50,838 nucleotides of DNA from Bacteroidales bacterium (lineage in GTDB: Bacteria > Bacteroidota > Bacteroidia > Bacteroidales > JAADJA01). The notes under the pieces were generated by a model that was given only the letters and a program-made list of their open reading frames with translations, was not told the DNA's origin and made no database searches. The stretch spans positions 1-50,838 of the forward strand of contig JAFGBL010000124.1 in assembly GCA_016933115.1 (NCBI GenBank), given 5' to 3'. Below, piece after piece: positions 43,040 to 50,838 of this stretch (position 1 is the first letter of the stretch; every line of letters starts with the position of its first letter). The position numbers and the translations under genes are program-made.

Positions 43040-44458
43040 TTACTGTTGACTGCTTTGAGCCTGCTTCATTTGTTCCTCGGTGATCCAGCCGCCGCCTAAG
43101 GCTTTATAAAGCTTAACATAAGCATTAAGGTATTGTTGGTAAGTGTCGGAAGCAATAAGTTCCGAATCGAACTGGGTCCGGTCCGAATCCAGGACTTCGA
43201 GGTAACTTGTAACCCCGCCGTTGTAGCGTTCCTTCGACAGCTTTGCTGCATTCTGAGCAGCTGCCATTTGTTTCATACGTGCCTGCGATTCTTTTTCAAG
43301 AGTAGAAATCTCGATCAATGCATCTTCCACTTCCCGGAATGCTTGGATCACTGTCTGAGCATAATTCAGGCTGTCCTGTATCATCCTTTCACGTTCGACC
43401 TGAACCCTTCGCTTGTTTTTGTTAAACTCGAAAATGGGCCCAAAAATTCCGGCACCCACCGACCATACAAAGGCATCTCCTGAAAAGAATGTGCTTAGTT
43501 CGCTGCTGGCTGCTCCCAGCATTCCTGAAATACTTATGGATGGATAACGCAATGCCTGGGCCACCCCGATCCTGGCATTTTGTGCAGCAACTATCTGTTC
43601 TGCGGCGAGAACATCCGGCCGCCGTTCGATCAATGAGGAAGGTACACCGGTAGGAATTTTCGGTGGGACCTGCTGATCCATCAGTGTTTTTGTGATGGTG
43701 ATCTGGCCGGGATTAACTCCGAGGAGAATGGATAGTGCATGCTCGGTCTGGGCAACAGCCCTTTTATAAAGAGGAATCGCGGCCTCGGCGACAGCTTCCT
43801 GTATCTGAGCCTGGTTCAGATCGATCTCGGCAACAATACCTTTATCGAACCTTTCCTTGATGATCCTTAAGGATTCCTTTCTTGATTCGAGTGTTTTTAC
43901 AGAAATTTCGTAGAGCGACCTGTAATCCAGAAGCAGGAAATAGGTCTCGGCAACAGCCGATATCAGGCCAATCTGAATGGCAGCCATGCCATATTCTGAG
44001 GCAAGCAATTCTGCCTGGGCTGCTTCAGTCGACCGGCGATATTTACCCCAGAAATCGAGTTCCCAAACCAGGTTGGCTGTTGCTGCAAAATTATTGTATG
44101 GCCCCATGACTTCACCCACACTGGGTACATTATCCTGCCCGCGTGATCCGGAGATGCCATAAGTCAGGGCTGGCCAGTAATCGGCTTTGTTGTAACCCAC
44201 AATGTACATTGCTTCGTCGATCCTCGAAGCTGCAATTTTAACATCGTAATTATTAGCAAGGGCAATCTTGATCAGCTTGTTCAGATCCTCATCCCGGAAA
44301 AGCTCCCACCAGTGCAAATCGATGGCCGTATCCTGTATTCCTTCTGCAAATCTGAACTCACCAGGGGATTTAATTGCAGGTCTTTGATAATTCGGTCCCA
44401 CCTTGCAGGATGCGATTATAATTGATAAAATGCTAATCTTAACAAATAACTTTATCAT
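43040..44458 (-). CDS. RND efflux outer-membrane lipoprotein (OprM/NodT-like)
   Basis: The 472-aa outer-membrane factor has a lipoprotein signal (ILSIIIASC, Cys about residue 18) followed by VGPNYQRPAIKSPGEFR, typical for NodT/OprM factors. Two OEP repeats are visible (WWELFRDEDLNKLIKIALAN and FRFAEGIQD region; later LINQAFREVEDAL-type helices, here VIQAFREVEDALIEIS). Coiled-coil helices and a C-terminal TSYLEVLDSDRTQFDSEL follow. It forms the tunnel for the pump encoded upstream. Gap to the transporter gene is 111 nt, occupied by an AT-rich repeat. Confidence 0.93.
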   Translation of the reverse strand: MIKLFVKISILSIIIASCKVGPNYQRPAIKSPGEFRFAEGIQDTAIDLHWWELFRDEDLNKLIKIALANNYDVKIAASRIDEAMYIVGYNKADYWPALTYGISGSRGQDNVPSVGEVMGPYNNFAATANLVWELDFWGKYRRSTEAAQAELLASEYGMAAIQIGLISAVAETYFLLLDYRSLYEISVKTLESRKESLRIIKERFDKGIVAEIDLNQAQIQEAVAEAAIPLYKRAVAQTEHALSILLGVNPGQITITKTLMDQQVPPKIPTGVPSSLIERRPDVLAAEQIVAAQNARIGVAQALRYPSISISGMLGAASSELSTFFSGDAFVWSVGAGIFGPIFEFNKNKRRVQVERERMIQDSLNYAQTVIQAFREVEDALIEISTLEKESQARMKQMAAAQNAAKLSKERYNGGVTSYLEVLDSDRTQFDSELIASDTYQQYLNAYVKLYKALGGGWITEEQMKQAQSSQQ

Positions 44459-44628
44459 GGATCCTGTCTTTTAATTTCTAATAATAAATTCTAATATTCA
44501 AATGATAAATTTCAAATAATTTCCAAATCAAAAATTTAAAAATCATTTTTGGATTGTTTGAAGTTTTTATTATTGAACATTTGGTGCTTGTTTGTGATTT
44601 GTATTTTGGGAATTAGTATTTGTCTTTT
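44459..44628. repeat. AT-rich imperfect inverted-repeat element inside the RND operon
   Basis: Read on the minus strand, the left arm is rich in AATTCCCAAAATACAAATCA-type sequence and the right arm in ATTTGGAAATTATTTGAAAT-type sequence, giving a long imperfect palindrome. The last 17 codons of the transporter (from TNTNSQNTNHKQAPNVQ to the stop, about 44570-44623) lie in the left arm. This resembles intergenic repeats of 'ATTTGGAATTTG' type seen in environmental Bacteroidota. It is non-coding except for the transporter tail. Confidence 0.6.
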
Positions 44629-47600
44629 GCAGGGTAAGGGCCAACTCCTTCTTCTTCTCGTACTTCCCAAGTTTACCAATGACAACGAATAGCATCGGGT
44701 ACATAAAAACTCCTACGATGGTTGCAACCAGCATACCGGCAAAAACCGCCACACCCATAACATTGCGAGCCAAAGCACCTGCGCCACTTGCCGTGATCAA
44801 CGGAATTACACCCAGAATAAAAGCAAATGATGTCATCAGGATGGGGCGTAAACGAAGTTTGGCTCCTTGCAGGGCTGCCTCTTTAAGAGATAGTCCTTCC
44901 TCAAATTTTTCCTTAGCATATTCAATGATCAGAATAGCGTTTTTAGCGGCAAGTCCGATAAGAACAATCAGGGATATTTGAGCAAATACGTTTAATACAT
45001 AACTGTCAGATCCGAATCTTGCGAGCCACAGTCCTCCAAAGGCGCCGAAAACAGCAAACGGAGTTCCAAGCAAAATGGTAAAAGGCAATGACCAGCTTTC
45101 GTATTGAGCAGCAAGGATCAGGAATACAAAAACGAGTGCAAAAACCAACACAACATTGGCTGTTCCGGAGGCTTTTTTCTCCTGGAACGACATGGCATTC
45201 CAGGAATAGCCAATATCGTCCGGTAAAACCTCTTTAGCGACTTCTTCCAGGGCTTTAAGAGCCTGGGCTGAGCTGTATCCCGGAGCGGGTGTCCCTGTCA
45301 CCTCAGCAGCTCGCGACATATTAAACCTGAAGGTAAATTCAGGCCCGCTGATGTCTTCTATTTTGGCAATAGAGGTCAGCGGAACCATGTCGCCACTGGC
45401 ATTTCGAACCGAAAACAAAGCTATGTCCTTTTCATTGACACGATATTCCGGACCTGCCTGTACGTAGGCTTTGAAAACCCGCCCGAACCGGTTAAAATCG
45501 TTCACATAAGATCCACCCAGGTAGGCTCCGACAGTGCTATAAATGTCATTGAGTGAAAGCCCCATTTTCATAGCTTTCTCACGGTCAATATCAAGATAAC
45601 GTTGTGGCGTGGAAGCCTGGAATGTCGTAAATGCGGCGCCGATCTCAGGCCGTTCCCTTGCAGCCAAAATAAACCTCTGTGTCTGTTCAGCAAGATATTG
45701 TGGAGTATTTCCCGTTTTATCCTGGATCATAATGCTGAATCCGGAACCGTTCCCGAGTCCGGGAATTGCCGGCGGTCCAAAAGCAAAAGTCTGTGCTTGC
45801 GGGATCATGGCAAAGAATTTGCCGTTCAGCCTTTGCATCAGGTTTTTCACCCTGTCTTCTGCACCTCGTTCACCCCACTCTTTTAAGGAAACAAATATAA
45901 ATACAGAATTGGTGGAGTAACCACCGGTAAGCATACTGAATCCGGTAATACACGTTACATATTCAACCCCTTTTTCATCGGAAAGTATTTTTTCAATTTT
46001 TTCTGCAACCTTATCAGCCCTCTGCATTGATGCAGCATCCGGCAGTTGCGCATTTACAAAAAAGTAACCCATATCCTCTTCAGGAATAAAGCCACCGGGG
46101 ACAAATTTCCCCAACACCCCTGAAAGGAAAACAAGGAGTACAATAAAGATAACTCCACGGCCTGCCTTTCGGATGATCACTCCTGAAAAACTGATATAGG
46201 AATTATTGGCTTTATCAAAATATTTATTGAATGCTCTAAAGAATTTACCGGCCAATCCTTTGGCAGGCTTTGGATGCCTGAGCAAAAGCGAACATAAAGC
46301 AGGGCTCAGGGTGAGTGAATTCAGGGCAGAAAAAACTACTGAAACCGCAATAGTAATGGCGAACTGTTGGTATAAACGTCCTGTAATTCCGGCCACAGCG
46401 GCAACAGGGATAAATACCGCAGCCATCACCAGGGTTGTGGCAATAATAGGACCCGTAACATGTTTCATGGCCAGAACAGTCGCTTCCCTGGGATTCATGC
46501 CATTTTCGATATTCAGCATAACCGCCTCCACCACCACAATCGCATCGTCAACGACAATGCCAATAGCCAGGACAAGTCCCAGCAGCGACAGCGTGTTGAT
46601 CGAAAATCCAAGCAAAGGAAATAATATAAAAGCACCGATCAGTGAAACAGGGACAGCAAGCATTGGGATCAGCAGTGCACGCCAGTTTTGGAGGAAAATA
46701 AACACAACTATGATCACCAGGATCAATGCCTCAAAAAGTGTATGAATAATCTCATTAATACCTTCGGATATGGCGAGTGTTGTATCAAGGGATATATCAT
46801 AGGCAACTCCTTCCGGGAAATTCTCCGAAATTTTCTGCATTAAATTTTTTACAGCTTCTGCAATTTCCATTGCGTTGGAGCCTGGTGACTGGTATATGGC
46901 AATCGCCGCGCAATCCTTCTGGTTCATCCGGTTGAATGACTTGTAGGTCTCAGTGCCAAGTTCAACCCTGGCTACATCTTTCACTTTCACCTGGAATCCC
47001 TCGGCAGATTGACGAATGACAATGTTTCCAAATTCTTCTTCCGACTGAAGACGGTCCTGCAACCTCACCGTATAGGTGAATTCAGTTCCGGGGGGCGCCG
47101 GTTCAGCACCATATTTACCGCCGGCAACAATTATGTTTTGTGCTTTAATTGCAGCGACTACATCATTCACCGTCAGGCCCATTTCGGCCAGCCTGTCGGG
47201 TTTTACCCAAATGCGCATGGCATAATCACCGGCACCGAAAATATCTACACGGCCAACACCGGGAATTCGGGCAAGTATGTCTGATACATTGATTTTGGTA
47301 TAATTGCTGAGAAATATTTTATCGTAAGTGTTATTTGGTGATGTAATGGAAACAAGCATTAACGGGAATGCAAGTGATTTTTTGGTAGTGACACCCAATC
47401 TTTTAACATCGTCCGGGAGTTTTGGCGTTGCTGCCGATACCCTGTTTTGCGTAAGCACATTGTTCATGTCGGGATCAGTACCTACCTCGAATGAAACCCT
47501 GAGGCTCATCACACCGTCATTGGTGTTGATCGACTGCATGTAGAGGCTGTTCTCCACACCATTGATTTCCTGCTCAAGGGGTGTAGCAACCGATTGTTCA

Positions 47601-47770
47601 ACATTCATTGAAGATGCTCCGGTATAGGTTGCAGTTACCTGAACCATTGGAGGCGTAAGGTCAGGATACTGTGCAATGGGCAGGCTCATCATTGAGATTA
47701 CCCCGACTATCACAATAATGATCGAAATAACCATTGCGACAATCGGCCGCCTTACAAAAAAATCACCCAT
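44570..47770 (-). CDS. RND multidrug efflux transporter (AcrB/HAE1 type)
   Basis: The 1066-aa proton-driven pump has twelve membrane helices and two large periplasmic loops. Signs are MGDFFVRRPIVAMVISIIIV, QYPDLTPPMVQVTATYTGAS, the proton-relay aspartate pair in AIGIVVDDAIVVVEAV, and FAQISLIVLIGLAAKNAILI for the second half. It acts with the adaptor and outer-membrane factor encoded beside it to export hydrophobic drugs, bile-like compounds or solvents. The C-terminal tail (TNTNSQNTNHKQAPNVQ) is unlike other AcrB proteins and comes from an adjoining repeat. Confidence 0.97.
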   Translation of the reverse strand: MGDFFVRRPIVAMVISIIIVIVGVISMMSLPIAQYPDLTPPMVQVTATYTGASSMNVEQSVATPLEQEINGVENSLYMQSINTNDGVMSLRVSFEVGTDPDMNNVLTQNRVSAATPKLPDDVKRLGVTTKKSLAFPLMLVSITSPNNTYDKIFLSNYTKINVSDILARIPGVGRVDIFGAGDYAMRIWVKPDRLAEMGLTVNDVVAAIKAQNIIVAGGKYGAEPAPPGTEFTYTVRLQDRLQSEEEFGNIVIRQSAEGFQVKVKDVARVELGTETYKSFNRMNQKDCAAIAIYQSPGSNAMEIAEAVKNLMQKISENFPEGVAYDISLDTTLAISEGINEIIHTLFEALILVIIVVFIFLQNWRALLIPMLAVPVSLIGAFILFPLLGFSINTLSLLGLVLAIGIVVDDAIVVVEAVMLNIENGMNPREATVLAMKHVTGPIIATTLVMAAVFIPVAAVAGITGRLYQQFAITIAVSVVFSALNSLTLSPALCSLLLRHPKPAKGLAGKFFRAFNKYFDKANNSYISFSGVIIRKAGRGVIFIVLLVFLSGVLGKFVPGGFIPEEDMGYFFVNAQLPDAASMQRADKVAEKIEKILSDEKGVEYVTCITGFSMLTGGYSTNSVFIFVSLKEWGERGAEDRVKNLMQRLNGKFFAMIPQAQTFAFGPPAIPGLGNGSGFSIMIQDKTGNTPQYLAEQTQRFILAARERPEIGAAFTTFQASTPQRYLDIDREKAMKMGLSLNDIYSTVGAYLGGSYVNDFNRFGRVFKAYVQAGPEYRVNEKDIALFSVRNASGDMVPLTSIAKIEDISGPEFTFRFNMSRAAEVTGTPAPGYSSAQALKALEEVAKEVLPDDIGYSWNAMSFQEKKASGTANVVLVFALVFVFLILAAQYESWSLPFTILLGTPFAVFGAFGGLWLARFGSDSYVLNVFAQISLIVLIGLAAKNAILIIEYAKEKFEEGLSLKEAALQGAKLRLRPILMTSFAFILGVIPLITASGAGALARNVMGVAVFAGMLVATIVGVFMYPMLFVVIGKLGKYEKKKELALTLQKTNTNSQNTNHKQAPNVQ

Positions 47771-47788
47771 GATTATCTTGTTTAAATG

Positions 47789-48955
47789 TTAGTTGAAATT
47801 CATAAATTCTGCGGGTATTTCTACCGGTTGAGGAGATACTTTATTTCCGGGTTTTGCAACCATCAGTCCCTCGAATATAATCTGTTCATCAGCCTTCAGG
47901 CCATCCAGTACCATCCACATACTACCGACTTTAGGTCCCATTTTCACCTGTCGTGCTTCCACTTCGTTGTTGGCATTGACTACCATTACCTGGAAAACGC
48001 CCTGCATTTCTTTAACGCACCGCTGCGGAATAATTAGTCCGTTTTCAACTTCATCCAAAATCACCCTCAACCGGGCAAACTGACCCGGGCGAAGTATTCT
48101 TCCGTTATTCGGGAATGAAACCTGCATCAGGATGGTACCGGTAGCAGGGTCAACCTGCCTGTCGGCAAAATTGAATCGTCCCGGGCTTTCATAAATGCTA
48201 CCATCGGCCAGGATCAGGCTGATTTTTGCTTTTTTGGATGAATTTTCATTCATCGCCTTTTGTTTTTCCTTATAGCCCTTTAAAATATTCAGAAATTCTG
48301 ATTCGCCGATAGAGAACTGAACCAGGATGCTGTCAATGGAAGAAACTGTATTCAGGACGATTGGATTGGGATATTTACCCACATATTCTCCGGTTTTGGC
48401 TTCGGTCCTTCCAATAATGCCGCCAATGGGAGAAGTGATAGTAGCATAGCTCAGGTTAATCCGGGCATACTCCAGTTGGGCTTTTGCTGCATCAACGGCG
48501 GCTTTTGCTGCGCCATACTGGGCTTCGGCAGCATCCAGATCACTTTGCGATACGGCATTGATAGCAGCCAATGGCCGGTATCGCTTCACATCACTTTCGG
48601 CTTTTGCAAATTGCGTCTCAGCCTCAGCCAAAAGACTTAATTGCGTAGCTTCAACGGCTTTCAGAGGTTCGGGATCAATCGTATAAAGCAACTGACCTTT
48701 TTTGACCGCCGAGCCTTCCTGAAAATACATCCCGGTCAGGAAACCATCAACCCTGGCTCTTATCGGAATGTCCTTATATCCATAAGTTTGACCCGTAAAA
48801 TCGCTGGGAATCGGCACTGTTGTTTGCACTACCTTAATGACCTGAACAGGGGGCGGCGGTATTTTCTTTACCTCATTTTTTCCGCATGAACTGACCAAAA
48901 GCAGAAACATGAAAAGAACAAGCAGCCTGCTGATAAATTGATTCGATTTAATCAT
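47789..48955 (-). CDS. RND efflux periplasmic adaptor (AcrA type)
   Basis: The 388-aa membrane-fusion lipoprotein (signal ending LLLVSSC, Cys about residue 24) has barrel-sandwich and hairpin parts: PIRARVDGFLTGMYFQEGSA (lipoyl-like half), a coiled-coil hairpin (EAQYGAAKAAVDAAKAQLEY), and LSYATITSPIGGIIGRTEAK. The beta-barrel domain (PATGTILMQVSFPNNGRILR) precedes the C-terminal domain ending FEGLMVAKPGNKVSPQPVEI. It is the first gene of the efflux operon, 18 nt before the transporter. A minus-strand TAGTTTTG -7 motif lies at 49011-49018, about 55 nt upstream. No repressor gene is next to it. Confidence 0.96.
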   Translation of the reverse strand: MIKSNQFISRLLVLFMFLLLVSSCGKNEVKKIPPPPVQVIKVVQTTVPIPSDFTGQTYGYKDIPIRARVDGFLTGMYFQEGSAVKKGQLLYTIDPEPLKAVEATQLSLLAEAETQFAKAESDVKRYRPLAAINAVSQSDLDAAEAQYGAAKAAVDAAKAQLEYARINLSYATITSPIGGIIGRTEAKTGEYVGKYPNPIVLNTVSSIDSILVQFSIGESEFLNILKGYKEKQKAMNENSSKKAKISLILADGSIYESPGRFNFADRQVDPATGTILMQVSFPNNGRILRPGQFARLRVILDEVENGLIIPQRCVKEMQGVFQVMVVNANNEVEARQVKMGPKVGSMWMVLDGLKADEQIIFEGLMVAKPGNKVSPQPVEIPAEFMNFN

Positions 48956-49010
48956 AAGTAATGTGATATTTGGGCATTATTATTTAATGATAAGATCTTA
49001 ATTAGAGTAG

Positions 49011-49018
49011 CAAAACTA
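49011..49018 (-). promoter_or_regulatory. -7 element (TAGTTTTG) of the RND operon
   Basis: Fits TAnnTTTG on the minus strand and lies upstream of the adaptor gene with no other gene between. No -33 element is evident. Confidence 0.4.
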
Positions 49019-49110
49019 CACTAATTTTAATTGAATTTACGATTAATTTTTTATTACAAAATTAGGCTACCGCATATCCAGATGCAATAGAATTTTTGCA
49101 CTATTGAAGA

Positions 49111-49144
49111 TTTGTAAATTATACAACGAGAATGGTTACATTTG
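49111..49144 (+). promoter_or_regulatory. Promoter preceding the ZIP remnant
   Basis: TTTG (49111-49114), a 22-nt spacer and TACATTTG (49137-49144). It lies 24 nt before the ATG of the ZIP fragment, suggesting the original promoter survives although the gene is broken. Confidence 0.55.
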
Positions 49145-49168
49145 TTCTTCATTTTAAGTCTATTGAAT

Positions 49169-49321
49169 ATGTTGAATGCACTTCTATGGGGTTTTCAGGC
49201 TACATCAACTTTATTGTTGGGTGGAATGATTGCCTCCCGGTTTAACCTGGGTAAAAAGACACATGGAGTCATCATGGCGTTTGGCGTCGGAGCACTAATC
49301 TCGGACATTGCTAATAAATAA
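49169..49321 (+). pseudogene. N-terminal fragment of a ZIP-family metal transporter
   Basis: A 50-codon ORF, MLNALLWGFQATSTLLLGGM then IASRFNLGKKTHGVIMAFGV and GALISDIANK, then TAA. The phrases LWG..A.S.LLLG, and VIMAFG.GALIS match the first two helices of ZIP zinc/iron transporters, in which the text continues from ISA into further helices. Here the protein stops after ISDIANK, so at least four fifths of the gene are missing. It is not in the supplied set of long reading frames because of its size. Confidence 0.6.
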
Positions 49322-49489
49322 TTGACAGAAGCTGATTTCAAAAAAGGGTTGATCTATCCGAATGTAAATGATATTCTTAGTGTATCGGTGAATGATGCTG
49401 TTAAAGTTGCAGAATTTATTTTCGAGCAAGGGTTGGCAGGAATTGAAATGCCGGATGACCTCAGATCCTTTATCAAAAGTAAGATGTAA
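49322..49489 (+). pseudogene. C-terminal fragment resembling malic enzyme
   Basis: Immediately after the TAA of the ZIP fragment, and in the same frame, 55 codons read FKKGLIYPNVNDILSVSVND, AVKVAEFIFEQGLAG and PDDLRSFIKSKM, then TAA. The pattern 'G.(L/I)YP...DI..VS...A..VA......GLA...P.D...FI.S.M' resembles the C-terminus of NAD(P)-malic enzymes. No start codon or upstream catalytic part exists. The frame has stayed open over 165 nt, which suggests recent decay. Assignment is by memory of the family and is moderate. Confidence 0.5.
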
Positions 49490-49552
49490 GAACTAGTATA
49501 CAGATGATTTGGATTGATATGCTATAAATCGAAAAGTAAAAATGGCTTCAAA

Positions 49553-49585
49553 TTGTTTTTTATCCGGGCTTCTTTGCTATTTTTG
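49553..49585 (+). promoter_or_regulatory. Promoter of the DUF481 gene
   Basis: TTG (49553-49555), a 22-nt spacer and TATTTTTG (49578-49585) match the phylum's promoter. The ATG at 49590 starts only 4 nt after the -7 element, so the mRNA could be leaderless. Confidence 0.55.
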
Positions 49586-49589
49586 AACT

Positions 49590-50621
49590 ATGGTAAAGTT
49601 ATGGCTTATTGATATTATTAAAGCCTTCATTCTCATTGCTTTTCCGTCTTTATTATTCGCTCAAAAGAACGATACTGTATATTTGCTGAATGGCGACCGG
49701 TTCACGGGTGAATTGAAAAAACTGGAATACGGCCTGATTTACCTGAAGACGGACGCCATGCAAACCATCAACATCGAATACGACCGGATTCAGACGATAT
49801 ACTCTGCAAAATTCTTTGAACTGCGTACATCCACCGGATTCAGGTATTATGGTTTCCTGGCAAAATCGACCGTAAAGGGAGCAGTCAATATCATTACCGC
49901 CAACGATACAATTCCTAAGCCTATCGCCGACATTGTCGAGATCACTTCGATTAAGAAAAGCTTTTTTAAAAAAATGGATGGTTCGGTTGATGCCGGGTTA
50001 AGCTATACCAAGGCCAGTGAAGTTTTCCAGTACAACCTGGCAGCCAATATCACGTACAGGACACCCAAATACTCGACAGAATTCGACCTGAGCAGCATAC
50101 TGACTGACCAAAAAGAAGACATTACCCGTAAAAATGATATCGGATTAGGCGTAACACGGCTGCTACCTGGCAAATGGCTGGCTGGTGTACAGGTTAAAGG
50201 ACAGCAGAATACAGAGCTTGATCTGGACAAACGGTGGCAGGGTGGTTTCGGTATTGGTTACGATCTTGTCAGGACCAACTCCAACAGGTTTAATACCCTT
50301 GCAGGACTTTTTGTTAACTATGAAAAAACAATAGATTCCGCCATTGTTACCAATAACCTCGAAGGTTTGATAGCGTTGCAATACAAGTGGTTTCAATACC
50401 GCCATCCGAAAATTGATGTGACAAGCAGCTTTGATTTTTTTCCCAGCTTTACCGTGCCAGGGCGTTACAGGATAGAATATGAACTGAATGGAAAATTTGA
50501 GATCATTACCGATCTGTTTTTCAGCATTTCAATTTACGATAATTTTGATAGCAAGCCCTCCGGAAGCGAATCCTCTAAAAATGACTGGGGTGTAATCACA
50601 TCGATCGGATATTCTTTTTAG
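49590..50621 (+). CDS. DUF481 outer-membrane-type protein
   Basis: The 343-aa exported protein has a signal peptide (IIKAFILIAFPSLLFAQ). Residues about 25-115 form a small beta domain (DTVYLLNGDRFTGELKKLEY, SM-like fold seen in many DUF481 proteins), then a region of alternating beta strands (about 130-343: VDAGLSYTKASEVFQYNLAA, FDFFPSFTVPGRYRIEY) ending DWGVITSIGYSF with a terminal aromatic, as in outer-membrane barrels. DUF481 members in other phyla are salt-induced outer-membrane proteins of unknown role. A promoter lies just upstream; see the possible leaderless transcript. Confidence 0.82.
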   Translation: MVKLWLIDIIKAFILIAFPSLLFAQKNDTVYLLNGDRFTGELKKLEYGLIYLKTDAMQTINIEYDRIQTIYSAKFFELRTSTGFRYYGFLAKSTVKGAVNIITANDTIPKPIADIVEITSIKKSFFKKMDGSVDAGLSYTKASEVFQYNLAANITYRTPKYSTEFDLSSILTDQKEDITRKNDIGLGVTRLLPGKWLAGVQVKGQQNTELDLDKRWQGGFGIGYDLVRTNSNRFNTLAGLFVNYEKTIDSAIVTNNLEGLIALQYKWFQYRHPKIDVTSSFDFFPSFTVPGRYRIEYELNGKFEIITDLFFSISIYDNFDSKPSGSESSKNDWGVITSIGYSF

Positions 50622-50838
50622 TGGTTTTTTGTAACGACCTATACCGTAAACCTTCAATCCGGATTATAAAAACGCCCATGAACAATGCTTTTCGTTCTTC
50701 TCAGATCCTCAAACAATTTAACCCAGATTAAGTATTAGAAAATGCTTAAATGATTAAGTGTTTGTAATCAGCACAATAAGAATTGCGCTGAACAAACACT
50801 AAATCGGGGTTACCCTCATGGAATCAATAGTTCAGCCA
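50622..50838. other. Right-edge non-coding sequence
   Basis: 217 nt without a credible gene. A short inverted repeat CTTAA-atga-TTAAG lies near 50745; nothing else is supported. Confidence 0.4.

Overview
The window reads as a chromosomal segment of a Bacteroidota bacterium, most like an uncultured Bacteroidales/Marinilabiliales-type organism. Supporting signs are many outer-membrane and secreted proteins, type IX secretion (T9SS) C-terminal domains with the 'PNP' motif, a TonB receptor with a carboxypeptidase-like N-terminal domain, LytTR/LytS two-component genes, and repeated promoter motifs of the Bacteroidota form TTTG-N19-22-TAnnTTTG. Base composition is AT-leaning and even. There is no rRNA, tRNA, CRISPR array, phage or intact transposon. 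Mobile-DNA traces are limited to short interspersed palindromic repeats and gene fossils.

Layout. 1-1130: two tandem paralogous small secreted proteins, each followed by its own terminator and preceded by a near-identical 44-nt hairpin repeat; a third repeat copy touches the left edge. 1200-6250: a 1002-aa secreted lamin-tail-domain protein and an AsmA-like membrane protein. 6252-7363: no convincing gene, but a palindromic repeat cluster. 7364-9982: nhaA and a GH53 galactanase lipoprotein. 9987-13127: a LytTR/LytS two-component system divergent from a Spy-like T9SS protein. 13635-16887: an SGNH-like secreted protein sharing its C-terminal module with the 1002-aa protein, a DUF3298 lipoprotein and an Hsp20. 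17061-21927: MscS, CorA, a split LysO, DUF4395 and an alpha/beta hydrolase. 22491-29794: GAF-cyclase, a T9SS protein, a secreted hydrolase, DUF1801, GPP34, a DUF4350-like protein and EttA. 29874-33547: a duplicated-domain secreted protein, a His-rich small protein and a TonB receptor. 33736-38045: carAB. 38116-42294: cytochrome b6-type, Rieske and an octaheme-TPR cytochrome. 42316-48955: an esterase, then a convergent tripartite RND efflux operon. 49169-49489: fossils of a ZIP transporter and a malic enzyme. 49590-50621: a DUF481 protein.

Themes. Ion and pH homeostasis (NhaA, MscS, CorA, LysO, ZIP remnant), envelope surveillance (two-component system, Spy-like protein, Hsp20, RND pump) and quinol oxidation through a noncanonical bc complex dominate. 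The points most worth follow-up are the tandem cassette array with its promoter-linked hairpin repeat at the left edge, the cytochrome b/Rieske/octaheme operon whose cytochrome b has APWY instead of PEWY, the secretion-associated C-terminal module shared by two proteins, the ZIP/malic-enzyme fossil, and an AT-rich repeat that has supplied the C-terminus of the RND pump.
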